Below, piece after piece: positions 32,607-41,708 of a stretch of 64,000 nt of DNA. The translations under genes were made by a program, and so were the position numbers. This DNA comes from Ignavibacteria bacterium. Its GTDB lineage: Bacteria; Bacteroidota; Ignavibacteria; UBA10030. The first letter of the stretch is position 1, and every line of letters begins with the position of its first letter. Under the pieces are notes generated by a model. That model ran no database searches. It was not told the DNA's origin and saw only the letters and a program-made list of their open reading frames with translations. The stretch covers positions 1-64,000 of the forward strand of contig VGVZ01000007.1 in assembly GCA_016873805.1 (NCBI GenBank), written 5' to 3'.

Positions 32607-33324
32607 GGCGTTTCTGCGCGACCACCATGTAGTTCAATGTCTCATGAGTATTCATATTCAACGTGTCCAGCAGAGCACACGACAAATTCGTACAAAGGGC
32701 CCAGACAAGGAACATCACCTTCGAAAGAACCGGAATTCTCTTTCCGAATGCTTTATGATTCAGGAACGACTGACCCACGACCCTCCATGCACCGCCCGCG
32801 TTCGAGAAATTCGCGACGTTCAGCCCATTCCTCTCCAACAGGTACTCCAGTCCGTGAACGGTGAACCGATAGTAATCGTAAGGCACCTCATGGAGCATGT
32901 ACGAACCGGGGCATGTCAAAATGAGATACCCCCCGGGCTTAAGAACTCGAGCCGCTTCCCGAAGGTACTCATCAGGAAGGCGAGTGTGTTCCAGGACCTG
33001 TGTCGAGAGGACGGTATCGCACGTGCCGGATGCCAGGGGGAGCGCCGCATCGCTTCCGATAATGAAGTCCACCGTTCCCTCGTCGTTTTGCATGACATCG
33101 GCCGAAAGATATTGCTGCACGTGGCGACGGAGGAGTTCATAGTACGGCCTGTTTCCACAGCCATAATCGAGCATCGTTCCAGAGCAATATCTCACCGCAA
33201 CATCGCGCATCCATGCCAGAAGGGGCTGCATGACCAGGTAGTCCCGGCTGAGAATACTGGTCGAAGCCTCTTTCCGCCGGGAGAAGCGAGGATCCCTGTC
33301 GATGGAGATGGGAGAAGTGCTCAT
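32599..33324 (-). CDS. Class I SAM-dependent methyltransferase
   Basis: A 241-residue methyltransferase with MLDYGCGNRPYYELLRRHV as motif I, LSADVMQ as motif II, DTVLSTQVLEHTRLPDEYLR and EAARVLKPGGYLILTCPG. The next segment, HEVPYDYYRFTVHGLEYLLE, is typical of methyltransferases in surface-glycan loci. ATG 33324 overlaps the flippase stop as ATGA; the frame is open to 33525, but that part lies inside the flippase gene. Substrate unknown. Confidence 0.87.
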   Translation of the reverse strand: MSTSPISIDRDPRFSRRKEASTSILSRDYLVMQPLLAWMRDVAVRYCSGTMLDYGCGNRPYYELLRRHVQQYLSADVMQNDEGTVDFIIGSDAALPLASGTCDTVLSTQVLEHTRLPDEYLREAARVLKPGGYLILTCPGSYMLHEVPYDYYRFTVHGLEYLLERNGLNVANFSNAGGAWRVVGQSFLNHKAFGKRIPVLSKVMFLVWALCTNLSCALLDTLNMNTHETLNYMVVAQKRHG

Positions 33325-34643
33325 GCGCCGTTCCGCATCCTCTTTCGAATAAACGTTGTAAGATCGCGTGTTCGCGCAAGGATTGACATGACACGTACAG
33401 GCAAAATGCGGTTGACGGCGATCGATGCACCCACCGTCAGGACGGTCATCGCTCCCACGTTCGCGAGCGCAGCGCCGGTTGGTCCAAACCGCGGAACCAG
33501 GAGCCATTGCAGAATGAACGAACATGCGAGAAAGATCCAGGTGAGGATCATCCCGGTTTTCACTCTCCCCAATCCCACGAGGATACTTGAGAGGACCGAT
33601 GACGCAGGGACGACCGCGGCAAGGAAGGCGAAAATGCGCAACGGAATATTCGCGTCAGCATACCGGTCGGCGTAGAAGAGCTCAAGGATAAACTCGGCTC
33701 CGAACGCAAAAATCAAAAAGACCGGCAGAAGAAAAAGAGTCGAGAAGCAAATGGATTTCTCCATCATTGACTGAAGCGACGAATGATCTCCTTTTGAGAA
33801 GAAGCGGGAGGAGGCCGGCACCACAAAAAGCTGGATGACCTGATTCATGACGTCGAAGATCCGAACAAAAATCTTGGCAGCGCTGAACACAGCCACCTGC
33901 ACAGATCCGCCAAATGCGGAGAGAAAGAAGACATCGAGCTGGGCCTGTACTGCCACACTGGCGGATGAGACGAGCGAGTACTTGCCGAATCCCCAAATCC
34001 TCGACATATCATCCCGTGTGATCCGTCGATAGTGCTTCAAAAGATCGAACGCAATCACAATTGCAGACACCGACGAAGCGATCAGCGCAAAGAATGTAAT
34101 CACGATGAGATCATACGCAGTCGTGAGCATGGATGATTCATGGGCCACGAAGAGCAAGAGGAGGCTCCCGAGAAAGAAGATCGCATCCACAGCGAAGATC
34201 TCGCGTATGCGAAACCGTGTTTGCAGCAGGGCAATCGCCACATTTCTCACGAAAGCCGCGATCAGCAACGCGGGAAGATACATGAGCAACTCCGCGAGGT
34301 GCTGACTGTACGAAGGAGCGACGAATCCCGCAATCCAGGGCGCTCCGAGAGAGACGATGAACGACGAAAGGAGAAGAAACGCAGCGTACAGGAAAAGGCC
34401 GGGTGCAAGGATCGATCCGAGGTCGTCCGATTCGGATCCGAATTTCACCAGAGGCTGCAGGGCGAAACTTCCCGCGAATGCAACGATGAGGTTAAAGATC
34501 GCCTGGATCATGACGAAGGCGCCGTACTCTTCTTCGGGGAGTACCCTCAGGACAAGGAATATAAATCCCAGTCCGTAGACGACGACCAGAGACTTGTCGG
34601 CGAATCCCCAAAAACCCTTCCCGATATGTTTTCCAAATTCCAT
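33321..34643 (-). CDS. Oligosaccharide flippase (Wzx/MATE-like)
   Basis: A 440-residue protein with about twelve membrane helices and the polysaccharide-synthase layout: GKGFWGFADKSLVVVYGLGF at the N-terminus, EYGAFVMIQAIFNLIVAFAG, WGFGKYSLVSSASVAVQAQL before helix 7, and GPTGAALANVGAMTVLT near the end. It should flip lipid-linked repeat units across the inner membrane. ATG 34643 starts 2 bp after the upstream methyltransferase. No Wzy polymerase or ABC exporter is visible in the window, so polymerisation and export genes must lie elsewhere or be absent. Confidence 0.88.
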   Translation of the reverse strand: MEFGKHIGKGFWGFADKSLVVVYGLGFIFLVLRVLPEEEYGAFVMIQAIFNLIVAFAGSFALQPLVKFGSESDDLGSILAPGLFLYAAFLLLSSFIVSLGAPWIAGFVAPSYSQHLAELLMYLPALLIAAFVRNVAIALLQTRFRIREIFAVDAIFFLGSLLLLFVAHESSMLTTAYDLIVITFFALIASSVSAIVIAFDLLKHYRRITRDDMSRIWGFGKYSLVSSASVAVQAQLDVFFLSAFGGSVQVAVFSAAKIFVRIFDVMNQVIQLFVVPASSRFFSKGDHSSLQSMMEKSICFSTLFLLPVFLIFAFGAEFILELFYADRYADANIPLRIFAFLAAVVPASSVLSSILVGLGRVKTGMILTWIFLACSFILQWLLVPRFGPTGAALANVGAMTVLTVGASIAVNRILPVRVMSILARTRDLTTFIRKRMRNGA

Positions 34644-34645
34644 AG

Positions 34646-35500
34646 TTACGACTCGTCGTTCTGCCTTGTTCGCTTCCGGCAAACGAAAATGGCTCCCGAA
34701 CTGGCGATCCAAGGTGAGAGGATGTTCAACAATCGTTGAAGCACTCTGCCGGCGGCATTCAACTCCCATCTCCGTTCCGGCGAACGCAGCATCGGCAGGT
34801 CGACGTACAACCCCATGTTGAAAGGAGGATAGAAATCATCGGGGTCGGTTCTCTCGACGACGAATCCGGCGCTGGCGAGCAGCGTTTCCATTTGCCCGCG
34901 CGTGAAACGATACTCCTCGAAGCCGTACCGTACGCCACGCCATTGCTGAAGCACACGCTTGAACGTCTTCAGTCTGTTGATCAAGAGTCGACGCAGGATG
35001 TTCTGGACTGGAATCGTGAGGATGAGGATGCCGTCATCGGAAAGAATGCGCCGGAGTTCTTTCAAAACCTTCTGTGGTCCTTCCTCAAAATGTTCCACAA
35101 CCCCCAATGACATCACCGCATCAAACGTTTCGCTCTCGAACTCAAGTCGGCAGACGTCGCCATGAACAAGCGGAGCAGACGGGTCATATGCTTTAGCGAT
35201 CTCGAGTGCTTCCTGTGCGAGGTCGACACCAACGATGTCATACCCTTTCTTCAAAAGGTAGAATACCCAACGCCCTGTTCCGCATCCGGCTTCGAGAACC
35301 TTTCCATGCGGGGGGAGGAACTCCAGCAGGAGGCGCTCGAGCATCTGGTGACGACACAGATCGATGGCCTCTTCGATGTCTTGACCTTTCCAGCTTTGGC
35401 CGTGAGTTTCTCCGCGTGCGATCTCTTGCACGGGGTGATACATTCGGTACGGCCGGAACGGCATGGCGTCATCGGGAGTATGCGCGAACAAGGCGTTCAT
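34646..35500 (-). CDS. Class I SAM-dependent methyltransferase
   Basis: A 284-residue methyltransferase: motif I VLEAGCGTGRWVFYLLKKGY, motif II IVGVDLAQEALEIA, and FDAVMSLGVVEHFEEGPQKV followed by LRRILSDDGILILTIPV. The C-terminal domain includes YGFEEYRFTRGQMETLLASA. It resembles methyltransferases that act on nucleotide sugars or glycan ends. It lies 2 bp upstream of the flippase gene and 51 bp downstream of the epimerase. Confidence 0.87.
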   Translation of the reverse strand: MNALFAHTPDDAMPFRPYRMYHPVQEIARGETHGQSWKGQDIEEAIDLCRHQMLERLLLEFLPPHGKVLEAGCGTGRWVFYLLKKGYDIVGVDLAQEALEIAKAYDPSAPLVHGDVCRLEFESETFDAVMSLGVVEHFEEGPQKVLKELRRILSDDGILILTIPVQNILRRLLINRLKTFKRVLQQWRGVRYGFEEYRFTRGQMETLLASAGFVVERTDPDDFYPPFNMGLYVDLPMLRSPERRWELNAAGRVLQRLLNILSPWIASSGAIFVCRKRTRQNDES

Positions 35501-35551
35501 CTCCCCGCGTCATGTACGAGTCTGTACTGAATCGGTCCGACACTCATCGCA

Positions 35552-36679
35552 TCATTTCGATTTGAACGAAGAACCTGAAAGAGCCGAGAGAACAATGTCG
35601 ACGATTTGTTTTCCCGAAGTCCCGTCGCCGTACGGATTGATCTGTGTGATCATCTCCCCATACGCCTTGCGATCTTGGAGGAGTTGCGTCGCGGCGCTTA
35701 CGATCGAAGCCGTTGACGTGCCGACCAGTTTTGCCGTGCCGGCCTCAATGGCTTCCGGCCGTTCGGTCGTCTCCCGCAGCACCAGTACCGGCTTGCGGAG
35801 ACTTGGGGCCTCCTCCTGAATTCCGCCGGAGTCCGTCAGAATCAAGTACGATTGCTTCATGAGATGCACGAATGCACGGTAGTCAAGCGGCTCGATGAGG
35901 TGGACCCGGGGAGTTCCGGAGAGCATGTGGGATGCCATCGTCTTTACCTGAGGATTCGGATGGACGGGATAGATCAGTTCCACCGACTGATCCGATTCGA
36001 CCAGTTCGCGGCACGCCTGGAAAATTCTCTTCATCGGTTCCCCGAAACTTTCTCTCCGATGGACGGTCATCACGACGACTTTGCGGGTCGCATAGTCCAT
36101 CGTGTTCAGCAATGCATTCTCGAAGCGGTATTCTTCGGCTGCAATGTCAAGCAGCGCGTCGATCACCGGATTTCCCGTGACATGAATCTCCTCAGCAGAG
36201 ACTCCTTCGCGGAGCAGATTTGCACGCGCCCATGTTGTCGGCGCAAAGTGAAGCGAGGCAAGGCGCGTCGTGAGCTGCCGATTGAGTTCTTCAGGATAAG
36301 GATTGTTCCTGTTCCATGTGCGCAATCCCGCTTCCACATGACCGATCGGAATCTGCAGATAGAAAGCGGCCAGGCTTGCCGCGAAGGTTGTTGTCGTGTC
36401 TCCCTGAACGAGCAGCAGATCGGGAGCTTCCTGCGCGAGCACCGGTTTGATTCGTTGAAGAACCAACGAGGTAGTTTGAAAGAGGTCCTGATCGATCTGC
36501 ATCACATCAAGATCGTGGTGGGGTTTAATCCCGAAAAGATCAAGTTTCTGATCAAGAAGTTCACGGTGCTGGCCCGTCACGATGATTGAAAAGTCTACTC
36601 CGCGACGCGTCAACTCCTTAACGATCGGAGCCATCTTAATTGCCTCGGGACGAGTTCCAAATGCGACTGCAATCTTCAT
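35552..36679 (-). CDS. wecB: UDP-N-acetylglucosamine 2-epimerase (non-hydrolysing)
   Basis: A 375-residue enzyme with hallmark motifs: FGTRPEAIKMAPIVKEL, VTGQHRELLDQ, VQGDTTTTFAASLAAFY, HVEAGLRTWN with NPYPEELNRQL, HRRESFGEP, and the C-terminal LTDSGGIQEEAPSLRKPVLV. It interconverts UDP-GlcNAc and UDP-ManNAc, supplying ManNAc-derived sugars to the glycan of this cluster. ATG 36679 begins MKIAVAFG, the normal start; the frame is open upstream to 36778 but overlaps nothing coding. Length matches the family. Confidence 0.94.
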   Translation of the reverse strand: MKIAVAFGTRPEAIKMAPIVKELTRRGVDFSIIVTGQHRELLDQKLDLFGIKPHHDLDVMQIDQDLFQTTSLVLQRIKPVLAQEAPDLLLVQGDTTTTFAASLAAFYLQIPIGHVEAGLRTWNRNNPYPEELNRQLTTRLASLHFAPTTWARANLLREGVSAEEIHVTGNPVIDALLDIAAEEYRFENALLNTMDYATRKVVVMTVHRRESFGEPMKRIFQACRELVESDQSVELIYPVHPNPQVKTMASHMLSGTPRVHLIEPLDYRAFVHLMKQSYLILTDSGGIQEEAPSLRKPVLVLRETTERPEAIEAGTAKLVGTSTASIVSAATQLLQDRKAYGEMITQINPYGDGTSGKQIVDIVLSALSGSSFKSK

Positions 36680-36743
36680 CGATTTCACCTGTTGCATCGT
36701 GAACGTTCTGACAGCGCCGGAAACGCTGGACAAGGATTGAGTC

Positions 36744-37625
36744 TCAATCCCATCGTCTGCTCCGCACATACGCCACAATAGCCAGCACGGGAAACGATGC
36801 CAGGGCGCTCACCCACTGGACCGGATTCGCATACCGTGACATCAGACGCACGAGTCCCTTCAACTTGTTCCAATTCTTGAACCAGGAAAAGTGGCCGCCG
36901 CTGCTTACCGATACCTTGTGCCAGACGCGGGCAGTCGGAACGTAGCGAACGGAAAAACCTGCCCGGCGCGCGCGGAGACACCAATCCACATCCTCACCGT
37001 ACATCGCAAACCGTTCGTCGAGCACCCCGATTGTTTCCACTGCGGAGCGGCGCACAAGAAGACAGCATCCGGTGATGTAATCGACCGGCGCAGGGGCATC
37101 GTACTGTCCGCGATCGATTTCTCGAATGCCGCGGTGCGAAATCCATCCCTTCCACCATTCGATAACGCCGCCGGCATACCAGATGCGATCGGGTTGCGCG
37201 TAGTACAGAATCTTCGGCGCCACCATGCCGACCGATCGATCATTGGCGTACGCTGAAACAAGCTCTGAGAGAAAATGCGTATCGACCGTCGTGTCGTTGT
37301 TCAGCAGAAGGATGGCGTCCGCTCCCTCACGAATGGCATAGCGGATCCCGACGTTGTTTCCTCCGGCAAATTGCAGGTTTGATCCATTTTCGATCACCTG
37401 GACCGTGGGAAACTGAGCCCTGATTGCAAGGACTGATCCATCGGTGGAAGCGTTGTCGATCACGACCACTCGCGCGTTGGAATAGTCGATCGCACTGAGC
37501 GATCGAAGACACTCCAAGGTATCTTCCATCCCGTTCCAGTTCAGGATGAGGACAAAAACGAGAGGTTGCGGATCCGATCCGGTTGGCACACGTTTGCCTT
37601 CGCTATGGTTTTTTCGCAACGACAA
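36744..37625 (-). CDS. Glycosyltransferase family 2 protein (rhamnosyltransferase-like)
   Basis: A 293-residue GT-A enzyme: VLILNWNGMEDTLECLRSL at the N-terminus, VVVIDNASTDGSV, the donor-site DxD equivalent in LLLNNDTTVD, then ITGCCLLVRRSAVETIGVLD and ERFAMYGEDVDWCLRARRAG, the typical pattern of WbbL-like rhamnosyltransferases. A hydrophobic stretch at the C-terminus (VSALASFPVLAIVAYV) may anchor it in the membrane. It overlaps the upstream methyltransferase by 23 bp. Donor sugar is a guess from family only. Confidence 0.88.
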   Translation of the reverse strand: MSLRKNHSEGKRVPTGSDPQPLVFVLILNWNGMEDTLECLRSLSAIDYSNARVVVIDNASTDGSVLAIRAQFPTVQVIENGSNLQFAGGNNVGIRYAIREGADAILLLNNDTTVDTHFLSELVSAYANDRSVGMVAPKILYYAQPDRIWYAGGVIEWWKGWISHRGIREIDRGQYDAPAPVDYITGCCLLVRRSAVETIGVLDERFAMYGEDVDWCLRARRAGFSVRYVPTARVWHKVSVSSGGHFSWFKNWNKLKGLVRLMSRYANPVQWVSALASFPVLAIVAYVRSRRWD

Positions 37626-38403
37626 GGAGGCCGCCGCCGAAACGATTTTCCATTAGGTAATCACAAAGCATGAAGATCCACGAAATGGGGAGCGCGATCA
37701 CATAGTAGAACGGCAACAGAACAAAGAACATTCTGCTGATGCCGAGAAGCTGCATCGGAATCTTGATGCCTGCGGTCCACGCAATCGCACCGTACGGTCC
37801 ATAGGTGAACTGAATCCGCTCCACGTGAAATCCGGCCGATGAAAGTTTTTCCCTGATTTCTTTGGGCGAGTATCCAACTCTCACATGTTCGTCGATGAAA
37901 CTCCCCGCGACCGATTCTTCCGAATGCTCCGGTGCCGACGGAGTATTGACAACGAGATATCCGTTCGATTTCAGGGCCGCATGGAGGTTTCGGAATACAG
38001 CGACATCGTCCGGAATGTGTTCCATGACGTCGACCGAAAGCGCAAGGTCAAACTCCTCCCGGTGAACCGGCTGGGTCAGATCTTCGACGGCAAAAACCAC
38101 GTTGCCGAGACGTGCCTTCTTGAAGAATCGCCGGCAATCGAGAATCTGTTCTTCCTTGACATCGACGGCGTACACACCGACCTGAGGATATCGTTTGGCG
38201 ATGTAGTATGAGTACTGACCGAAGCCGCTCCCTGCGTCGTACACCCGGCTAATCGGATGTTCCCGAAAGAGCTTTCGCAGTACTCTCTTGACATGCCACT
38301 CCCTGAGAAAGAGGGCGCCGAGGGCGCCGTAAAAAAGGGGGCGGAGGATGCGGTGTTCTCGAACGAAATTGCCGAGGCTCTTCTTGATACGGTCGTAATG
38401 CAT
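37603..38403 (-). CDS. SAM-dependent methyltransferase with C-terminal membrane segment
   Basis: A 266-residue methyltransferase: motif I RVYDAGSGFGQYSYYIAKRY, VGVYAVDVKEEQILDC, and FDLALSVDVMEHIPDDVAVF with HAALKSNGYLVVNTPS. The segment MFFVLLPFYYVIALPISWIF near the C-terminus is long and hydrophobic enough to anchor it to the inner membrane, which would place it near lipid-linked intermediates. It is the fourth methyltransferase of the cluster. The 3' end overlaps the GT2 gene by 23 bp. Confidence 0.86.
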   Translation of the reverse strand: MHYDRIKKSLGNFVREHRILRPLFYGALGALFLREWHVKRVLRKLFREHPISRVYDAGSGFGQYSYYIAKRYPQVGVYAVDVKEEQILDCRRFFKKARLGNVVFAVEDLTQPVHREEFDLALSVDVMEHIPDDVAVFRNLHAALKSNGYLVVNTPSAPEHSEESVAGSFIDEHVRVGYSPKEIREKLSSAGFHVERIQFTYGPYGAIAWTAGIKIPMQLLGISRMFFVLLPFYYVIALPISWIFMLCDYLMENRFGGGLLVVAKKP

Positions 38404-38409
38404 AGAATA

Positions 38410-39567
38410 TCAGGATACCGCTTCGGACGAGGGGGGGGGTGGAGTTGATGAGAGTACGATTTCCTCGATCCCTCGCACAAAATGATCCCAGCGATACTTT
38501 TCTCTTTCCGGTCCGATGTTCCTCACGAACTCCTCCTCGCGGTGTTCTTCGTAGAATCGAATCACTGCGCTGGCAAGTGCACTCGGATTGTCGGGCGGAA
38601 CCACGAAACCGGTTTGATTATCCAAGACGATCTCCGAAAGCCCCCCCACATCGGTTACGATCGCCGGTTTCGAAAATTGATACGCGATCTGCACAATGCC
38701 GCTCTGGGTTGCCGATCGATAGGGAAGCACCACGCAATCCGCAGCGGAAAAGTACAAGCGAACATCCTCGGCAGGGACATACTGCTGGACCAACGTGACC
38801 GCCGATTCGTAATTCCCCTCGCGGATCAATTGCCGGTAGGAAGTGATGTCTTCATACGATTCCCCCACGACAAGGCAATGGAGATCGATGCGCTTGCGAA
38901 TGTCGGGCATTGCACGGAGAAGCGTCTCGAGTCCTTTGTATGGACGAATGAATCCAAAAAAGAGAATGATCTTGGAATGATCAAGCCGCAATCGTGCGCG
39001 GGCCTCATCCTTGGGAACCGCGTTTCCAAAAATCTCGTAGATCGGATGCGGCAACATGCGATACCGTGCCGACGGGAGGATCGAGAGTAGATCGCGTTCA
39101 ACTTCACGCGACTGAACAATGAAAGTATCGGCATGGCGGAATGCGCGTCGCGTGAGAAGACGGTCGCCGATTCGTTTCTCATGCGGGATGATATTGTGGC
39201 AGAGGAACAGCACCCGCGCCCCGCTTCCTCGTTTGACGCGGGAAGCAATCGATGCATAGGCGGGAGCAAAGAAGGGGAGCCAATACATGAAGATCACCAG
39301 GTCGGGAGATTCCCGCGCGATGTGTCGACCCGTGCGTACCCATGTCAGCGGATTGATCGAATCAATCATTCGCTTCGTTGGAATCGCGAGACCTTCACCA
39401 TCGGTTTCGCGCTGAGTCTGGCCCGGGAAAAGGATCGATGGATACTGACGGGAAAAGGTCACGACCTCGACGCTGTGGTTCCTCGACAAGTAGCGGTACA
39501 GAAGCCCGGTGAAGTGGGCGATGCCGCCGCGAAACGGATAGGCCGGGCCGATCAGGGTAATCTTCAT
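38410..39567 (-). CDS. Glycosyltransferase family 4 protein
   Basis: A 385-residue GT4 enzyme: ITLIGPAYPFRGGIAHFTGL at the N-terminus, FLCHNIIPHEKRIGDRLLTR, IILFFGFIRPYKGLETLLRA at the start of the donor domain, and VVLPYRSATQSGIVQIAYQF with ATQSG in the donor site. It should transfer a sugar to the growing repeat unit. ATG 39567 is used; a TTG two codons upstream is the only earlier option. The short gap to the next methyltransferase (6 bp) suggests one transcript. Confidence 0.88.
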   Translation of the reverse strand: MKITLIGPAYPFRGGIAHFTGLLYRYLSRNHSVEVVTFSRQYPSILFPGQTQRETDGEGLAIPTKRMIDSINPLTWVRTGRHIARESPDLVIFMYWLPFFAPAYASIASRVKRGSGARVLFLCHNIIPHEKRIGDRLLTRRAFRHADTFIVQSREVERDLLSILPSARYRMLPHPIYEIFGNAVPKDEARARLRLDHSKIILFFGFIRPYKGLETLLRAMPDIRKRIDLHCLVVGESYEDITSYRQLIREGNYESAVTLVQQYVPAEDVRLYFSAADCVVLPYRSATQSGIVQIAYQFSKPAIVTDVGGLSEIVLDNQTGFVVPPDNPSALASAVIRFYEEHREEEFVRNIGPEREKYRWDHFVRGIEEIVLSSTPPPPSSEAVS

Positions 39568-39707
39568 GGACAATCGTTGTCTGGACTCAATGGTTGCGAA
39601 ACATACGATTCTTTTCGGTGCAAATCATCCTGATGCAGGCGGGAGAGAAAGAAATACGTGCTTGGAAAACAAGGACGGGAGGGGCAGGAGAGACATGAAG
39701 CGTTTTG

Positions 39708-40691
39708 CTATCCGATGGTATCTCGTATGGAATAGGTTTGATCTCGTGGTTCCTGCCGCGTAATCATCTCACCGAGGAGGCCGATCGAAATGAATTGAAT
39801 GCCGATGATGATGAAGAGGAATCCGACAAGAAAGAGAGGGCGATTCGTCAGTGCCGTTCTTCCCAAGAACCACTCGATCGAAAGATAGCCATCGATGAGC
39901 ACCCCGACGACGAAGGATACGATTCCCCAAACGCCGAACAGGTGCAACGGACGGCGGATGTACCGGGTTGTGAAGAGCACCGTCAGCAAATCAAGAAATC
40001 CCGTGAAAAAACGGCTTAGCCCGAATTTGGTGTGGCCGTACTTGCGCGGGTGATGCTGGACAACGATTTCTCCCACCCGATATCCGGCCCAGTGAGCCAG
40101 CACGGGTATGTATCGGTGGAGCTCGCCGTAGATCTGCACCTCTTTTGTGACCTCCCGCCGATAGGCCTTCAATCCGCAGTTGAAATCATGAATCGGAATA
40201 CCGGTCATTTTTGCGGTGACAAAATTGAAAAACCGCGAGGGGATGGTTTTCGAAATCGGATCATGTCTCTTCTGCTTCCATCCGGAGACAAGATCGACAT
40301 CGGGCTGAAGGGCGGCCACAAGGTTGGGAATCTCGCGAGGATCATCCTGGAGATCGGCATCCATCGTGACGACGAACTCGCCGCGCGCTTCTTTAAAACC
40401 GACGGCAAGAGCGGCGGATTTTCCAAAGTTCCGCCTGAACCGAATGGCACGGACGTGCCGATCAATGCGATGCAAATCCTCAAGCACCTTGAACGAGTGA
40501 TCAGTGCTCCCATCGTCGATGAACAGAATTTCGTACGGCCGCTTCACCGTCTTCATCACCGATGTGATCTCGGCGTGAAGCTCGACAAGCGATTCCTCTT
40601 CGTTGAAGAGCGGGATGAGAATGGAGAGGTAAACGTTCGGGGAGTCCGATGGAGACGCGGTGTTCGATCTTGTTCTGGTCGTTCTCGACAT
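39708..40691 (-). CDS. GT2 polyprenyl-phosphate sugar transferase (DPM/GtrB-like)
   Basis: A 327-residue enzyme: LSILIPLFNEEESLVELHAE and ILFIDDGSTDHSFKVLEDL, VVTMDADLQDDPREIPNLVA with the DxD, and FNCGLKAYRREVTKEVQIYG. Two membrane helices near the C-terminus (IRRPLHLFGVWGIVSFVVGV and PLFLVGFLFIIIGIQFISIG) match GtrB/ArnC-type enzymes that load a sugar onto undecaprenyl phosphate. The product could feed the YfhO-like protein or a glucosylation step. It is the first gene of the minus-strand cluster, divergent from rsmA across 201 bp (40692-40892). Confidence 0.9.
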   Translation of the reverse strand: MSRTTRTRSNTASPSDSPNVYLSILIPLFNEEESLVELHAEITSVMKTVKRPYEILFIDDGSTDHSFKVLEDLHRIDRHVRAIRFRRNFGKSAALAVGFKEARGEFVVTMDADLQDDPREIPNLVAALQPDVDLVSGWKQKRHDPISKTIPSRFFNFVTAKMTGIPIHDFNCGLKAYRREVTKEVQIYGELHRYIPVLAHWAGYRVGEIVVQHHPRKYGHTKFGLSRFFTGFLDLLTVLFTTRYIRRPLHLFGVWGIVSFVVGVLIDGYLSIEWFLGRTALTNRPLFLVGFLFIIIGIQFISIGLLGEMITRQEPRDQTYSIRDTIG

Positions 40692-40892
40692 GAGGTTCGC
40701 GGTGATGGATGATCGGAGCGGGAGAACGGCGTTGAGTTTGTCGCCAAAGTAAACGAAAAAGGTTCGAAATGCAAGGTAAGAACGGAACGCGCAGAGCGAG
40801 ATCCATGCACGAGGTAGTGAACCGAGGAAGGGTGTGTCGTTGATATTCCATAGGGTGATGATTATATTGAAGCGAACTTTTTGTCAATCTGC

Positions 40893-41699
40893 ATGGTCGC
40901 GCCGAAGAAATCGCTGGGTCAGAATTTCCTGCGGGATGAAAATATTGCCCGGAAGATTGTCGAGCATCTTGGTCTTCAACGCGACGATATCGTTGTTGAA
41001 ATCGGCCCCGGACAGGGAGCATTGACGAAGCATCTCATCGCGACAGGGGCGGAAGCGATCGCCGTCGAGATCGATGAGCGAGCAGTTGCAATGCTCAAAG
41101 AGACCTTCGGCTCAACGATCGCGATCATTTCCTCAGATGTGCTCGTGGTGGATCTTGGGGAGCTCAGAGAGAAATATGGACGACCGCTGCACGTTGTCGG
41201 GAACATTCCCTACTACATCACGAGCGATATCCTGTTCTGGTTATTCGAGCATCGTCGAAACGTGACGGATGCAACGATCATGGTTCAGCTCGAAGTGGCC
41301 CGCCGCCTGACAGCGTCTCCGGGGACGAAGGACTATGGAATCCTTTCGGTGTTCTGCCAGTTCTATGCGAAGCCGAAATTCCTGTTCCGGGTCTCTTCAA
41401 ACTGTTTCTATCCGAAACCAAGCGTGGAATCAGCCGTCGTACGGCTTGATTTTCCTCGAGAAATTCCCCCGATTGATGACCGTCTCTTCCGAACGGTCGT
41501 GAGGGGAACATTTGGCAAGCGCCGGAAAACGCTTTTCAACGGCCTCCGGTTTCTGGGATTCGAGGAGCAGGATTTGAAGAAGGTGGAGTATGACCTTGCA
41601 AAGCGCCCGGAAGAGCTTTCCCTCCACGACTTTCTTGCACTGGTGCGTCGGCTGGAACCCTATACAAACGAAAAAGTCCTCTCCACGTTTTCAACATAG
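40893..41699 (+). CDS. rsmA: 16S rRNA (adenine1518/1519-N6)-dimethyltransferase
   Basis: A 268-residue KsgA/RsmA enzyme: KKSLGQNFLRDENIARKIVE, SAM motif VVEIGPGQGALTKHL, VEIDERAVAMLKE, the catalytic GNIPYYITSDILFWL, and the conserved C-terminal KRRKTLFNGLR. It dimethylates the two adjacent adenines near the 3' end of 16S rRNA late in small-subunit assembly. ATG 40893 gives MVAPKKSLGQN; a TTG at 40881 is open but unneeded. It is followed 9 bp later by mgtE and is likely cotranscribed. Confidence 0.95.
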   Translation: MVAPKKSLGQNFLRDENIARKIVEHLGLQRDDIVVEIGPGQGALTKHLIATGAEAIAVEIDERAVAMLKETFGSTIAIISSDVLVVDLGELREKYGRPLHVVGNIPYYITSDILFWLFEHRRNVTDATIMVQLEVARRLTASPGTKDYGILSVFCQFYAKPKFLFRVSSNCFYPKPSVESAVVRLDFPREIPPIDDRLFRTVVRGTFGKRRKTLFNGLRFLGFEEQDLKKVEYDLAKRPEELSLHDFLALVRRLEPYTNEKVLSTFST

Positions 41700-41708
41700 G
41701 GACAGACA

